In this document: positions 1-7,191 of the stretch, one piece after another
Layout: every line of letters begins with the position of its first letter
Numbering within the stretch: position 1 is the first letter of the stretch
Origin: CAYMWF01 sp964394085 [NCBI: uncultured Gemmatimonadota bacterium]
Lineage (GTDB): Bacteria > GCA-2686955 > CAYMWF01
Length of the DNA: 17,190 nt
Assembly: GCA_964394085.1 (NCBI GenBank)
Contig: CAYMWF010000100.1
Coordinates: 1 to 17,190 of the forward strand
Reading direction: 5' to 3'
Translations under genes and position numbers: made by a program
Notes under the pieces: model-generated
What the model saw: the letters and a program-made list of their open reading frames with translations, nothing else
What the model was told of the DNA's origin: nothing
Databases searched by the model: none

Positions 1-1522
1 CGCCGTCGTCGCCGGTGAAGGGGAGGCCGTCGCATCCCACATCCTCTCCGTAGAAGCCGTCGCCGTCGGTGTCGACGTTCGGATTGTCATACATGAACTG
101 CACCCACCGGGCGTTCAGGTCGAGGTCGCTGAAATCGATCTGGTTCTTGTCGCCGGCCCGGTAGAAGTTGTCGGCGCAGAAATAGCCGAGGGTGATCGGC
201 AGCGTCTGGCCCGGCTGAATGGTGAAGGGGCCGGTTGAGAGGAGGAAGCGGGTATCTTCAGGACCTACCGGCTGGCCCTGCTTCCTGGCGTCGAGCTGGT
301 CGGGATCGTTGCCGTCCTGCAGCCAGTTGCTCATCACCAGGTACTTGCTCACGTCTCCGTCGGGCGTCCCGGTGGTTCCGCTCGGCAGGCGCGGCCCGGG
401 CCCCCAGTCCCTTTCCGCCTCGCTGTCGGAGAGCCACCAGTTGAAGTTGAAGTTCACGTATTTTTCAGGGGTTCTCACCACCCTGACACCCATCACCGAC
501 GGGGCCAGCACATCGTCGCCGCCCGGCCCCACGTAGTCGGCGAGCCAGGCCACGTTCACGTCCTTGCCCGAATCGTCCGTCTGCCGGAAACCGGTGATGT
601 CGTCCTGGTGGCGTTTGGAACTCCAACCTTGCGGGATCGGGCCGCAGTCGCCGTCGAGATACAGGGCCAGGTAGACCTGTTTCAGCAGCTTGATGCCGAT
701 GTTTTCGATTTCGTAGTCGAAGATGATGAAGTCTTCAGCGTATGGATAACTCCAGGAGTGGCTTTTCTGAGCTATCTTTATATTTAGCGGGCGGGTGTGA
801 TTGGGCGAGACATCGGGATAATCGGCGGTGAGCATTGTGTCGGTGTAAACACCCTCGAAGGTGAGCTCCGACACGGCGGTGCTGTCGTAGATGCAGTAGT
901 ATGTTGCGGGATCGTGGCCGTGCGGTTCGAAGTTGTTCTGGCAGGCGAAACCGTGACCGGCGTCTACTCCGTCGAGCAGGTAATCCTCTCCGTACGGTGA
1001 GATATGATTGATCGAATACTCGACGATTGTGTCTCCGGCGCCTTTTCCGGGGAAGGTTTCGAACTCTATGTTCCATCCGTCCTTGCCTACCGAAACGAGA
1101 GTATCGTCCCCCACGATGGCCCCTATCCACAGAGCTCCCTGGAAGAGGTAGTCCCACGTCGAACCCGCCGGAAACTGGCAGGATACGAACCCTGAATGCC
1201 CGTCGGTCTCGTCGAATTCGCTGTGGGTGGGGTTGCCGAAAAAGCCGTAGTTGCTCACCATCAGCCAGATATTGCTGATGTCGTGCACTTTCCGCTGGAT
1301 ATCCACTTCGCCCTCGCCGGCGGCGCCGGATACGGAAAGATCGGCCGGAATTCCACCGCCTTCGCGGTCGGGAGGGGGCATCTCCTCGGCGAGCACCAGG
1401 GAAGGAAGAAGGAACACGGCGCTGAAAGTGAACAAAAATAGAAATCGCGTAATAGTACGGGTCGTTTTCGACGGTTCCGGGACGGTCGAGCGGAAATTCG
1501 GTAAGAGGATTGAATTATCCAC
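1..1522 (-). CDS. Exported calcium-binding-repeat surface protein, paralog A (3' end outside window)
   Basis: This gene runs off the left edge, so only its first ~507 codons are visible. The reading frame is open from a GTG at 1522, preceded by an AAGGG ribosome site about 8 nt upstream. An N-terminal stretch TRFLFLFTFSAVFLLPSLVLA followed by EE, written here as one hydrophobic core ending in LVLA-EE, looks like a signal peptide, so the product is probably exported. The rest aligns almost codon for codon with the gene at 1808-4312 (shared SNYGFFGN, FQGALWVGAIVGDDTL, SYPYAEDFIIFDYEIENIG and VDTDGDGFYGEDVGCDGLPF type segments). The DTDGDG run resembles a calcium-binding loop. No enzymatic motif is seen. 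Function unknown; a secreted or surface-anchored protein is the best reading. It lies downstream of its paralog with a 285-bp gap and probably has its own promoter. Confidence 0.8.
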   Translation of the reverse strand, partial: MDNSILLPNFRSTVPEPSKTTRTITRFLFLFTFSAVFLLPSLVLAEEMPPPDREGGGIPADLSVSGAAGEGEVDIQRKVHDISNIWLMVSNYGFFGNPTHSEFDETDGHSGFVSCQFPAGSTWDYLFQGALWIGAIVGDDTLVSVGKDGWNIEFETFPGKGAGDTIVEYSINHISPYGEDYLLDGVDAGHGFACQNNFEPHGHDPATYYCIYDSTAVSELTFEGVYTDTMLTADYPDVSPNHTRPLNIKIAQKSHSWSYPYAEDFIIFDYEIENIGIKLLKQVYLALYLDGDCGPIPQGWSSKRHQDDITGFRQTDDSGKDVNVAWLADYVGPGGDDVLAPSVMGVRVVRTPEKYVNFNFNWWLSDSEAERDWGPGPRLPSGTTGTPDGDVSKYLVMSNWLQDGNDPDQLDARKQGQPVGPEDTRFLLSTGPFTIQPGQTLPITLGYFCADNFYRAGDKNQIDFSDLDLNARWVQFMYDNPNVDTDGDGFYGEDVGCDGLPFTGDDG

Positions 1523-1635
1523 GATATACACCCTTTGCTGATTTTGGAGCAATTGAGAGAGGAGCGGTCGGGCGCGGCTGACGAATCGGTTCCGGTGGAA
1601 TCGTTATTCCGGTCTCGCACCCCTTCAGGTATGTA

Positions 1636-1664
1636 AGAATATATCCACTGGCCGTGAAGATCAA
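1636..1664 (-). promoter_or_regulatory. Possible sigma70-type promoter for paralog A
   Basis: On the minus strand TTGATC (1664-1659) is followed after 17 nt by TATTCT (1641-1636). Transcription would start near 1629, giving a leader of about 105 nt before the GTG at 1522. The match is fair, not strong, and the call rests only on hexamers and spacing. Confidence 0.35.
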
Positions 1665-1692
1665 ACCGAAAGAAGACCTGCCGCTTTCAGAG

Positions 1693-1712
1693 CGATTTTC
1701 CGGTGAAAATCG
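1693..1712. other. Perfect 8-bp hairpin with tetraloop between the tandem paralogs
   Basis: CGATTTTC (1693-1700) and GAAAATCG (1705-1712) are perfect inverted arms around the 4-nt loop CGGT. It lies about 95 nt downstream of the stop of the complete paralog and just upstream of the possible promoter of paralog A. No T-run follows on either strand, so a classical intrinsic terminator is not supported. It could be an mRNA 3'-end stem or an operator. Confidence 0.45.
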
Positions 1713-1807
1713 ATCGGGTTCTGGAAACACCGGGGAGTGCATGGTTTCGGAACCGGGCTTATTCCTCTCCCCCCCTGTGAGGAAGGTGTATAGGCCGGCG
1801 GACGAAA

Positions 1808-4312
1808 CTATTTGATTATCACGAACTTACCGATCTGGTGATCGCCTCCTCCCTCCGGTTCCACGACGAAGAAATACAGACCGCTGGCCACGAGCTGATC
1901 ATTTAAGGAGAGAAGGTTCCAGCTTACGAGCGTGTCGCCGTCCCTGTTTACGAGCGTCTTGACCAGGTCTCCCGCCATGGTAAAGATCCTGACCGTGCAG
2001 TTACCCGGAAGATCCACGAAATCGATTCGGCGATCGAACTCGGTCCACTGCGTCTCGTCGGGTTCCCAGCCGCGCGCGCCCCCGGGGGGCTTCATGTAAT
2101 CGAGATCGAAGCGGTAGGGGTTCGGTTGTGCATACGCTTTTCCGCCGTCCAGGTACCGGGAGGGCGTATAAGGCACAATTTTTACGCGGCTGCTCAGCTT
2201 GCTGCTCTCCAGCTGGTCGAGGTTCGCGGGAGGATAGCCGTTATCATACGCCGTAACGCTGAAATAGAGGGGCCAGCATTTTTTAACCGGTCCGAAAGTG
2301 AACCGGTAGGCGTATTCGGTGGAATCGGGATCGTGATTGAGGATTTCGGAAAGACCGGTATTGAATCCGATGCTGTCCGGCGCGTATTCGGGGTCGCCGC
2401 GGTCATCGACGCGGTAACGCAGAACTTCGGTCGGGTTGCCTTCTCCGTCGACCGTGTCTTTCATATACCACTGCAGAACCTTGTCCATATCGAAATCGCT
2501 GAGCTTGGTGAATTCGGTCGAGACGCCGGTGGTGCTTAAATAAATCCGGTAACCCTGGAAATCGCGCTGCTTGGCCAGCTCCGGAATGAAAGAATCGACG
2601 AACTCCTCGGCAGCGGTATCCCACTTGAGAATCACTTCATTATCACCCATTTCCACGTGGACTTTCGGCGCTGCCGGCGGCGGCGGGCCCTCGAAGTCGG
2701 GAACCCCGTCCCCCTCATCCATGACTCCGTTGGCGTAGCCGTATCGATCGGTCATTCCGGCGGGCAGGAAAGTATCCTCGCAATCCTGCAGTATCCCGTC
2801 GCTGTCTCCCGCGTCGCCCGTGAAAGGCAGGCCGTCGCAACCTACATCCTCTCCGTAGAAACCGTCGCCGTCCGTGTCGACGCTGGGGTTGTCATACATG
2901 AACTGCACCCAGCGGGCGTTCATGTCCAGGTCGGAAAAGTCCACATTAAATCTGTTCCCGCCGATATAGAAGTTTTCGCCGCAGAAGTAGCCGAGAGTGA
3001 TCGGCATGATCTGGCCCGGCCTGATGGTGAACGGGCCCGTGGACAGCAGGAAGCGCGTATCCTCGGGGCCGACCGGTATGCCTCCGTTGAGGGCGTCGAG
3101 CTGGTCGGGGTCGTTGCCGTCCTGCATCCAGTTGCACATTACGAGATACTTGCTGACATCTCCCATCGGGGTTCCCGATGTGCCGCTTGGGAGCCGGGGA
3201 CCGGGGCCCCAGTCGTTCTGTGCGTCCTCGCCGTCCGACAGCCACCAGTTGTAATTGAAGTTTACATATCTTTCGGGTGTGCGCACCACCCTGACGCCCA
3301 TGACCGAGGGCGCCAGCACGTCATCGCCGCCCGGAGCTACGTAATCGGCGAGCCAGGCTACGTTCACGTCTTTGCCCGCTTCGTCCCGTTCGCGGAAACC
3401 GGTGATATCATCCTGGGCGTATCGCGCGTCGTACTCTGTCGGAGTCGGGCCGCAGTCGCCGTCGAGGTAGAGGGCCAGGTAGACCTGTTTCAAGAGCTTC
3501 AACCCGATGTTCTCGATTTCATAGTCGAAAATGATGAAGTCCTCGGCGTAGGGATAACTCCAGGCATAGCTCCGCTGCGTCAGTCTGAGGTTGAGAGGCC
3601 TGGTATGATTGGGTGATACGTCGGAGTGATCGGATGTGAGCATCGTATCGGTATAAACGGCCGTAAAATCGAGCTCGGATATGGCGGTGCTGTCATAAAT
3701 GCAGTTGTAGACGGCGGGATCATGCGGATGCGGTTCGGACCCTTGCGAGCAGGTGTTCCCGTGTCCGATGTCTATTTGGCCGACAATGTAACCGCGGCTG
3801 TAGGGGGAAATATGATTGATAGAGCTCTCGACGAGCGTATCGCCGGGGCTCTTGCCGGGGAAGAATTCGAATTCATCCTCCCAGCCGTCACACCCCACCG
3901 AAACGAGCGTGTCATCTCCGACGATTGCGCCTACCCAAAGGGCGCCCTGGAATAGATAATCCCATCTCGATCCGGCCGGAAAGCGACAGGCGATGAATCC
4001 GTCGTGTCCGTCCGTTTCATCATATTCATCAATCGTGTTATTACCGAAAAAGCCGTAGTTGCTGACCTGCAGCATGATGTTTCCGACATCCTGAACTTTT
4101 TTCTGGATAATTACGTCTCCGCCGGCTGTTTCACTAAAATCAGCCGTGCGTACCGCCGGTTTTTCACCGCCGGGGATTGCCCGCACATCCATCCCGGCAT
4201 GAAGGATTCCTGGAATAGTGAAAACACCTGAGGCAGCGAACATGATGGAAGCGGCGGCTCGAAGGGCGGTGATCCGGATGCAGCGGAAGCATTCAGGAAG
4301 ATCACGATTCAT
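1808..4312 (-). CDS. Exported surface protein with Ca-binding, FN3-like and C-terminal sorting-like domains, paralog B
   Basis: This is a complete gene of about 834 codons. The ATG at 4312 is preferred because GGAG lies 7 nt upstream and the translation then opens with a signal peptide (hydrophobic AAASIMFAASGVFTIPGILHAG). An upstream in-frame ATG at 4399 adds 29 residues that would precede the signal, and it lies upstream of the likely -10 box. Residues ~60-470 have no family I recognise. Residues ~480-520 carry acidic DTDGDGFYGED / DAGDSDG loops typical of calcium-binding repeats. About 540-720 is fibronectin-III-like (VILKWDTA, FQGYRIYLS, YRFTFGPV). The last ~70 residues (VRIFTMAGDLVKTL ... 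ASGLYFFVVE ... GKFVIIK) match the FlgD-Ig / type-A sorting style. Inference: exported through Sec and perhaps retained at the cell surface by a T9SS-like system. Substrate or role unknown. It is a tandem duplicate of the gene at 1-1522. Confidence 0.85.
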   Translation of the reverse strand: MNRDLPECFRCIRITALRAAASIMFAASGVFTIPGILHAGMDVRAIPGGEKPAVRTADFSETAGGDVIIQKKVQDVGNIMLQVSNYGFFGNNTIDEYDETDGHDGFIACRFPAGSRWDYLFQGALWVGAIVGDDTLVSVGCDGWEDEFEFFPGKSPGDTLVESSINHISPYSRGYIVGQIDIGHGNTCSQGSEPHPHDPAVYNCIYDSTAISELDFTAVYTDTMLTSDHSDVSPNHTRPLNLRLTQRSYAWSYPYAEDFIIFDYEIENIGLKLLKQVYLALYLDGDCGPTPTEYDARYAQDDITGFRERDEAGKDVNVAWLADYVAPGGDDVLAPSVMGVRVVRTPERYVNFNYNWWLSDGEDAQNDWGPGPRLPSGTSGTPMGDVSKYLVMCNWMQDGNDPDQLDALNGGIPVGPEDTRFLLSTGPFTIRPGQIMPITLGYFCGENFYIGGNRFNVDFSDLDMNARWVQFMYDNPSVDTDGDGFYGEDVGCDGLPFTGDAGDSDGILQDCEDTFLPAGMTDRYGYANGVMDEGDGVPDFEGPPPPAAPKVHVEMGDNEVILKWDTAAEEFVDSFIPELAKQRDFQGYRIYLSTTGVSTEFTKLSDFDMDKVLQWYMKDTVDGEGNPTEVLRYRVDDRGDPEYAPDSIGFNTGLSEILNHDPDSTEYAYRFTFGPVKKCWPLYFSVTAYDNGYPPANLDQLESSKLSSRVKIVPYTPSRYLDGGKAYAQPNPYRFDLDYMKPPGGARGWEPDETQWTEFDRRIDFVDLPGNCTVRIFTMAGDLVKTLVNRDGDTLVSWNLLSLNDQLVASGLYFFVVEPEGGGDHQIGKFVIIK

Positions 4313-4375
4313 ACACAATCTCCGAATAACTGAACGGTGAAATGTCGCCGGTGAATACGATACTTTCCCGAGCGT

Positions 4376-4381
4376 ACTATA
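4376..4381 (-). promoter_or_regulatory. Possible -10 box for paralog B
   Basis: TATAGT on the minus strand (4381-4376) matches five of six bases of the -10 consensus. The -35 is poor (TTCAAG with an 18-nt spacer is the best candidate). Start of transcription near 4369 would give a leader of about 57 nt and supports the ATG at 4312 over the one at 4399. Confidence 0.3.
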
Positions 4382-4444
4382 GAACAGCGGATGGATCAAC
4401 TTGAAAGAAAGCGGCGGGAGCCGGAATCCGTAGGGATAAAAGAG

Positions 4445-4481
4445 GCAGCCGCGGCGTTAGAATGGGTTTCGCCGCGGCTGC
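4445..4481. other. Perfect 12-bp GC-rich inverted repeat
   Basis: GCAGCCGCGGCG (4445-4456) and CGCCGCGGCTGC (4470-4481) are exact inverted copies around a 13-nt loop. Read on the minus strand it is followed by CTCTTTTATC, a weak T-rich tail. It could be a terminator for minus-strand transcription, or an element upstream of the paralog B promoter. No gene is seen on the minus strand just upstream to be terminated, so its role is open. Confidence 0.6.
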
Positions 4482-4827
4482 GGAATGGAGGAGGTATCTG
4501 TAGTATACCCGTTTCGTTGTATCGGACCTGTTTCAGACTACTTTAGCTTTCTTTTTTCGGGGCGGTCGTCAGGCAGGTGGGATGCGGTATTCGAGCTCCC
4601 GGGGCAGGTGGGGAAGGGAGCGCCTCCCAGCCTTTCCCCGCTCGTTTTGTCTGGAGGACAACCATTTTCAATACTGAAGCGGCACGATGGATTCGCACGC
4701 GTGAGCCGATATATCCCACCCCGGATGACTCCGCTATGTCCTCCGGGCAGAAAGGCGCTCCCTCCTCATCTCCCCGGTGACGGAACCTGTCCTGGAATTG
4801 ATTCCATCGGTTTCTACACGCCTGATG

Positions 4828-4845
4828 ATTAGATTCGAATCTAAT
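4828..4845. promoter_or_regulatory. 18-bp perfect palindrome, operator-like
   Basis: ATTAGATTCGAATCTAAT reads the same on both strands with no spacer. Length and AT-rich arms are typical of a homodimeric repressor site. The nearest genes start 516 bp to the left (4312) and 418 bp to the right (5263), so which gene it would serve is unclear. Confidence 0.45.
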
Positions 4846-4910
4846 TTTCCACCGCTCGGCCTGGTGGTTTTCGAGATGAGGAACCGGCGCGTCGCGACGA
4901 TCATACTCAT

Positions 4911-4938
4911 GCAAGATAGAAATCAAATTCTATTTTGC
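4911..4938. other. Imperfect 11-bp stem-loop
   Basis: GCAAGATAGAA (4911-4921) pairs with TTCTATTTTGC (4928-4938) with one G-T wobble and a 6-nt loop. No T-run follows on the plus strand; A8 follows at 4943-4950. Role unknown. Confidence 0.4.
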
Positions 4939-5087
4939 AGGAAAAAAAATCCCGATACCCGTAACTTCTACCTTCATACTCCGGAATTGAGTTTCCCGGC
5001 CTGGATATGACCGGCTCCTCCAAGTATACAGAATAATTTATCGCGAATGAAGCTGGCGACCGCTTCGCGTTGGCAGCTTATCCGCGA

Positions 5088-5103
5088 TTCTTCGCGCGAA
5101 GAA
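5088..5103. promoter_or_regulatory. 16-bp perfect palindrome upstream of the operon promoter
   Basis: TTCTTCGCGCGAAGAA is a perfect self-complementary site centred about 90 bp upstream of the proposed -35 box of the six-gene operon. Nearby CGCGAA / TTCGCG copies (5042-5069) form a second dyad. The position suits an activator or repressor site for the operon. No regulator gene is present in the window. Confidence 0.4.
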
Positions 5104-5183
5104 AATCGGCGGGGGCGCCGCATGCTGGTGCTGTTATTCGAAATGAAAGATAGCTCAGAGACGAGTTCGCGGTAAAACTTCGC

Positions 5184-5212
5184 TTGAAGCGTAGCGGCGC
5201 GGATAGTAGAAT
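5184..5212 (+). promoter_or_regulatory. Sigma70-type promoter of the six-gene operon
   Basis: TTGAAG (5184-5189) and TAGAAT (5207-5212) are separated by exactly 17 nt; the -10 matches five of six consensus bases and the -35 four of six. Transcription would begin near 5219 and give a 44-nt leader ending in the strong AAGGAGG site at 5251-5257, 5 nt before the first ATG at 5263. Confidence 0.5.
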
Positions 5213-5262
5213 GCCGGATTTCTTCCCGGTTTCCTTGTTTTATTGATTCGAAGGAGGACCTG

Positions 5263-6012
5263 ATGACGGTTGACCTGGAAAAAATACTGCGGCCGGTGGA
5301 TACGCCGATGCCGCCCTTCGAGCCGAAATATATGACCATCGCGAGCGGCGAGAGCATGGTGATCAGGCAGGTGGGGCGCGAAGAGATTCCCGATATCCTG
5401 CCCCACGTGGCTCCGCTCATGCAGGTCGAGCGCGACTTCTACGACCTGGTGGCTTCGCGGGTCTATGCCGAGCTTCTGTCTTACTATCACCACCGCGTGC
5501 AGGATGAGTACGTGCTCGTCGCCCAGATCGACGGCGAGCTGGCGGCCGTCGTGAACGGCAGGAGGGTGACTGGGGATGTCGGCATGTCGCTGCATACCCT
5601 GGGGATGAGGCGCGGACTGAGAATCGGCGCCCACGCCTTCGCCGCCAAGATGGAGTATCATATCGATATCCTGAAGCAGCAGGAAGTTCTCGTGGTGGCC
5701 GAGTCGCCCATCGGGTTCAGGCGCTGGATGATCGAATACAAGCTGGAGGAGCGGTTCGATGTTCCGCACGAGCTCGGCGGCGTTCCATCCTACGCCCTTA
5801 CGAAAGAGCTTTTCGACAGGGCCAGGAACAGCCTGATAGTTGGGCGCCGGCCCGTTCCCGAAGAGATCCTGGCCAGGGCGAAGGAGGCGATACTGCCGCC
5901 CTCCGATCCGCCCACGCCTCCGATGGATCTGCTGGCCGCCACCCGGTCCATGTACGATCCGACCGGCACGGGCCTCATGGCCCAGCGCTGGAAACAGGAA
6001 GGGAGGGTGTGA
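5263..6012 (+). CDS. GNAT-like acyltransferase, first gene of operon
   Basis: The 249-residue product starts at an ATG with a near-perfect AAGGAGG 5 nt upstream. The centre fits the GNAT fold: an acidic/aromatic helix region (DFYDLVASRVYAEL, ~64-77), a strand-turn-strand YVLVAQIDGELAAVV (~85-99), a glycine-rich segment (GMRRGLRIGAHAFA, ~117-130) where the acetyl-CoA pyrophosphate loop would lie, and a late VVAESPIGFRRWMIEYKLEE (~144-163) like the C-terminal GF...Y element of GNATs. The glycine-rich loop is not a textbook Q/RxxGxG/A, so family membership is probable, not certain. About 50 C-terminal residues are proline-rich (PPSDPPTPPM). The gene overlaps the next by 4 nt if that gene used the GTG at 6009, otherwise the gap is 2 nt. 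Role inferred: acyl transfer to or from CoA in the same pathway as the following thiolase-fold protein. Substrate unknown. Confidence 0.7.
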   Translation: MTVDLEKILRPVDTPMPPFEPKYMTIASGESMVIRQVGREEIPDILPHVAPLMQVERDFYDLVASRVYAELLSYYHHRVQDEYVLVAQIDGELAAVVNGRRVTGDVGMSLHTLGMRRGLRIGAHAFAAKMEYHIDILKQQEVLVVAESPIGFRRWMIEYKLEERFDVPHELGGVPSYALTKELFDRARNSLIVGRRPVPEEILARAKEAILPPSDPPTPPMDLLAATRSMYDPTGTGLMAQRWKQEGRV

Positions 6013-6014
6013 AG

Positions 6015-7190
6015 ATGCGTAATGTATATGTAGCGGGAGTCGGAATCACGAGCTTCACGCGTCTCGAATATCCGCTGGCTGAAATCGCGTCATATCCTGG
6101 CATGATGGCTCTGAATGACGCAGGGCTCGACAGCGTGGACTACGTTTATGTCGCCAACATGGGCGGATGCCGCATCAACCACCAGTCGGGGCTGGCCAGC
6201 GCCGTCACCGACTGCCTCGGCCTGACGCCGGCGGGAGCCACAACGGTGGAAAACGGCCCGGCTTCGGGGGCGTCGGCGATACTGCAGGGCTTCATGGCCG
6301 TGGCATCGGGCATGTATGATGTCGTCCTGGTGACCGGCGCCGAGAGGATGCGCGAGGTCAACACCCTCGACGCAACCGATTTCGTGGCCACCCTGACCCA
6401 TCCTTACGCCGAGTATATCTACGGCGTAACCCTCCCATCCCTCGCGGCGATGTTCACCCGCCTTTATATGAAAAAATACGGCGTCACAGAGAAGCACCTG
6501 TCGATGGTGGCCGTGAAAGCGCAGAACAACGCGCTGCTCAACGAATTCGCCCATCTCCAGCAGGAGATCGCCATCGAGGGCATTCTCGAATCGCCCGAAG
6601 CTTCTACGAACAACCCATACGTGGCCGAGCCGCTCCGTTTCTTCGACTGCTGCCCGGTTTCGGACGGGGGAGCGTGCGTCATCCTCGTGAGCGCCGACGC
6701 GCTGAAGAAACTGAAAAAGCCGAAAATCAGGCTCGCCGGAATCGGCCAGGCCACCGACGTCCACGCGGTGCACGAACGCCCCGACCCGACGGAGCTTCCA
6801 GCGGTGCGAATGGCGGCGGAGAAGAGTTTCTCCATGGCGGGAGTCGAACCGAAAGACGTCGACGTGGCCGAACTGCACGACGCTTTCACCATCCTCGAAA
6901 TCGCAGAGAGCGAGGAAGTGGGCTTGTTCCCAAGGGGCGAAGGTCACCTGGCCCTCGAAAGGGGCGAAACCGCTATCGGCGGGTCTATGCCGATCAATAC
7001 ATCGGGCGGGCTCAAGGGCAAGGGGCACCCGGTCGGCGCCACGGGCATCGGCCAGGCCCACGAGATTGTGCTCCAGCTCAGGGGCGAGGCCGGCAAGCGG
7101 CAGGTCAAGGCACCGAAAACCGGGTTCACCTGCAATTTCGGCGGTTTCGGCAACAACGTGATTTGTCTCACGTTCGTGAAGGAGAGCTGA
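6015..7190 (+). CDS. Thiolase-fold protein lacking the nucleophilic cysteine
   Basis: The 391-residue product is of the SCP-x/archaeal thiolase type. ATG at 6015 is chosen over GTG 6009 because GGAGGG (6002-6007) lies 7 nt upstream and the product then begins MRNVYVAGVGITSF as in relatives. Where thiolases have the nucleophilic Cys before the (A/G)SG motif, this protein has ENGPASGASA, with Pro82 (codon CCG) at the Cys position. His288 (ELHDAFTI) and His338 (GGLKGKGHPVGATG) are kept. In the last motif the usual H-N-x-G-G reads Cys373-N-F-G-G. Without the nucleophile, Claisen chemistry through an acyl-enzyme is unlikely. A known precedent is the steroid side-chain aldolase Ltp2, a Cys-less thiolase fold that works with a DUF35 domain, and the next gene here encodes exactly such a DUF35 partner. 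Inference: an acyl-CoA retro-aldolase or related C-C lyase. Confidence 0.88.
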   Translation: MRNVYVAGVGITSFTRLEYPLAEIASYPGMMALNDAGLDSVDYVYVANMGGCRINHQSGLASAVTDCLGLTPAGATTVENGPASGASAILQGFMAVASGMYDVVLVTGAERMREVNTLDATDFVATLTHPYAEYIYGVTLPSLAAMFTRLYMKKYGVTEKHLSMVAVKAQNNALLNEFAHLQQEIAIEGILESPEASTNNPYVAEPLRFFDCCPVSDGGACVILVSADALKKLKKPKIRLAGIGQATDVHAVHERPDPTELPAVRMAAEKSFSMAGVEPKDVDVAELHDAFTILEIAESEEVGLFPRGEGHLALERGETAIGGSMPINTSGGLKGKGHPVGATGIGQAHEIVLQLRGEAGKRQVKAPKTGFTCNFGGFGNNVICLTFVKES

Positions 7191-7191
7191 T

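Larger units (their letters stand above)
1..4320. repeat. Tandem gene duplication (about 2.8-kb period)
   Basis: The stretch from about 1 to 1300 repeats from about 2806 to 4108 with an almost constant offset (2805 near the left end, 2808 near the right end), so very few indels separate the copies. Sequence matches are long at the DNA level as well, for example around 41-60 against 2846-2865. The N-terminal signal regions and the flanking DNA differ. This points to a fairly recent gene duplication followed by divergence of the leaders. Confidence 0.8.
4482..5183. other. Non-coding gap with several dyads
   Basis: I see no credible gene here. Short open frames exist on both strands, but their translations are low in recognisable content and rich in Pro/Arg/Ser, and none has a good ribosome site together with family resemblance. 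The stretch becomes AT-richer after ~4800. It contains an 18-bp perfect palindrome (4828-4845), an 11-bp stem with one G-T pair (4911-4938) and a 16-bp perfect palindrome (5088-5103), listed separately. It lies between divergently transcribed units, the minus-strand exported-protein pair and the plus-strand operon. Confidence 0.6.

Noticed and set aside
766-779. 14-bp match between 766-779 and the opposite strand of 5146-5159, with a shorter match near 17146-17156
   Set aside because: About one such 14-mer pair is expected by chance in a 17-kb window on both strands, and one copy lies in coding sequence.
2657-3616. Plus-strand open frame of 319 codons opposite paralog B
   Set aside because: Antisense shadow. 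The same strand opposite paralog A gives a similar but broken frame, as expected from the duplicated coding sequence on the other strand.
4485-5010. Short open frames in the gap left of the operon
   Set aside because: Low-complexity Pro/Ser/Arg translations on overlapping frames of both strands, with no domains and weak or absent ribosome sites.
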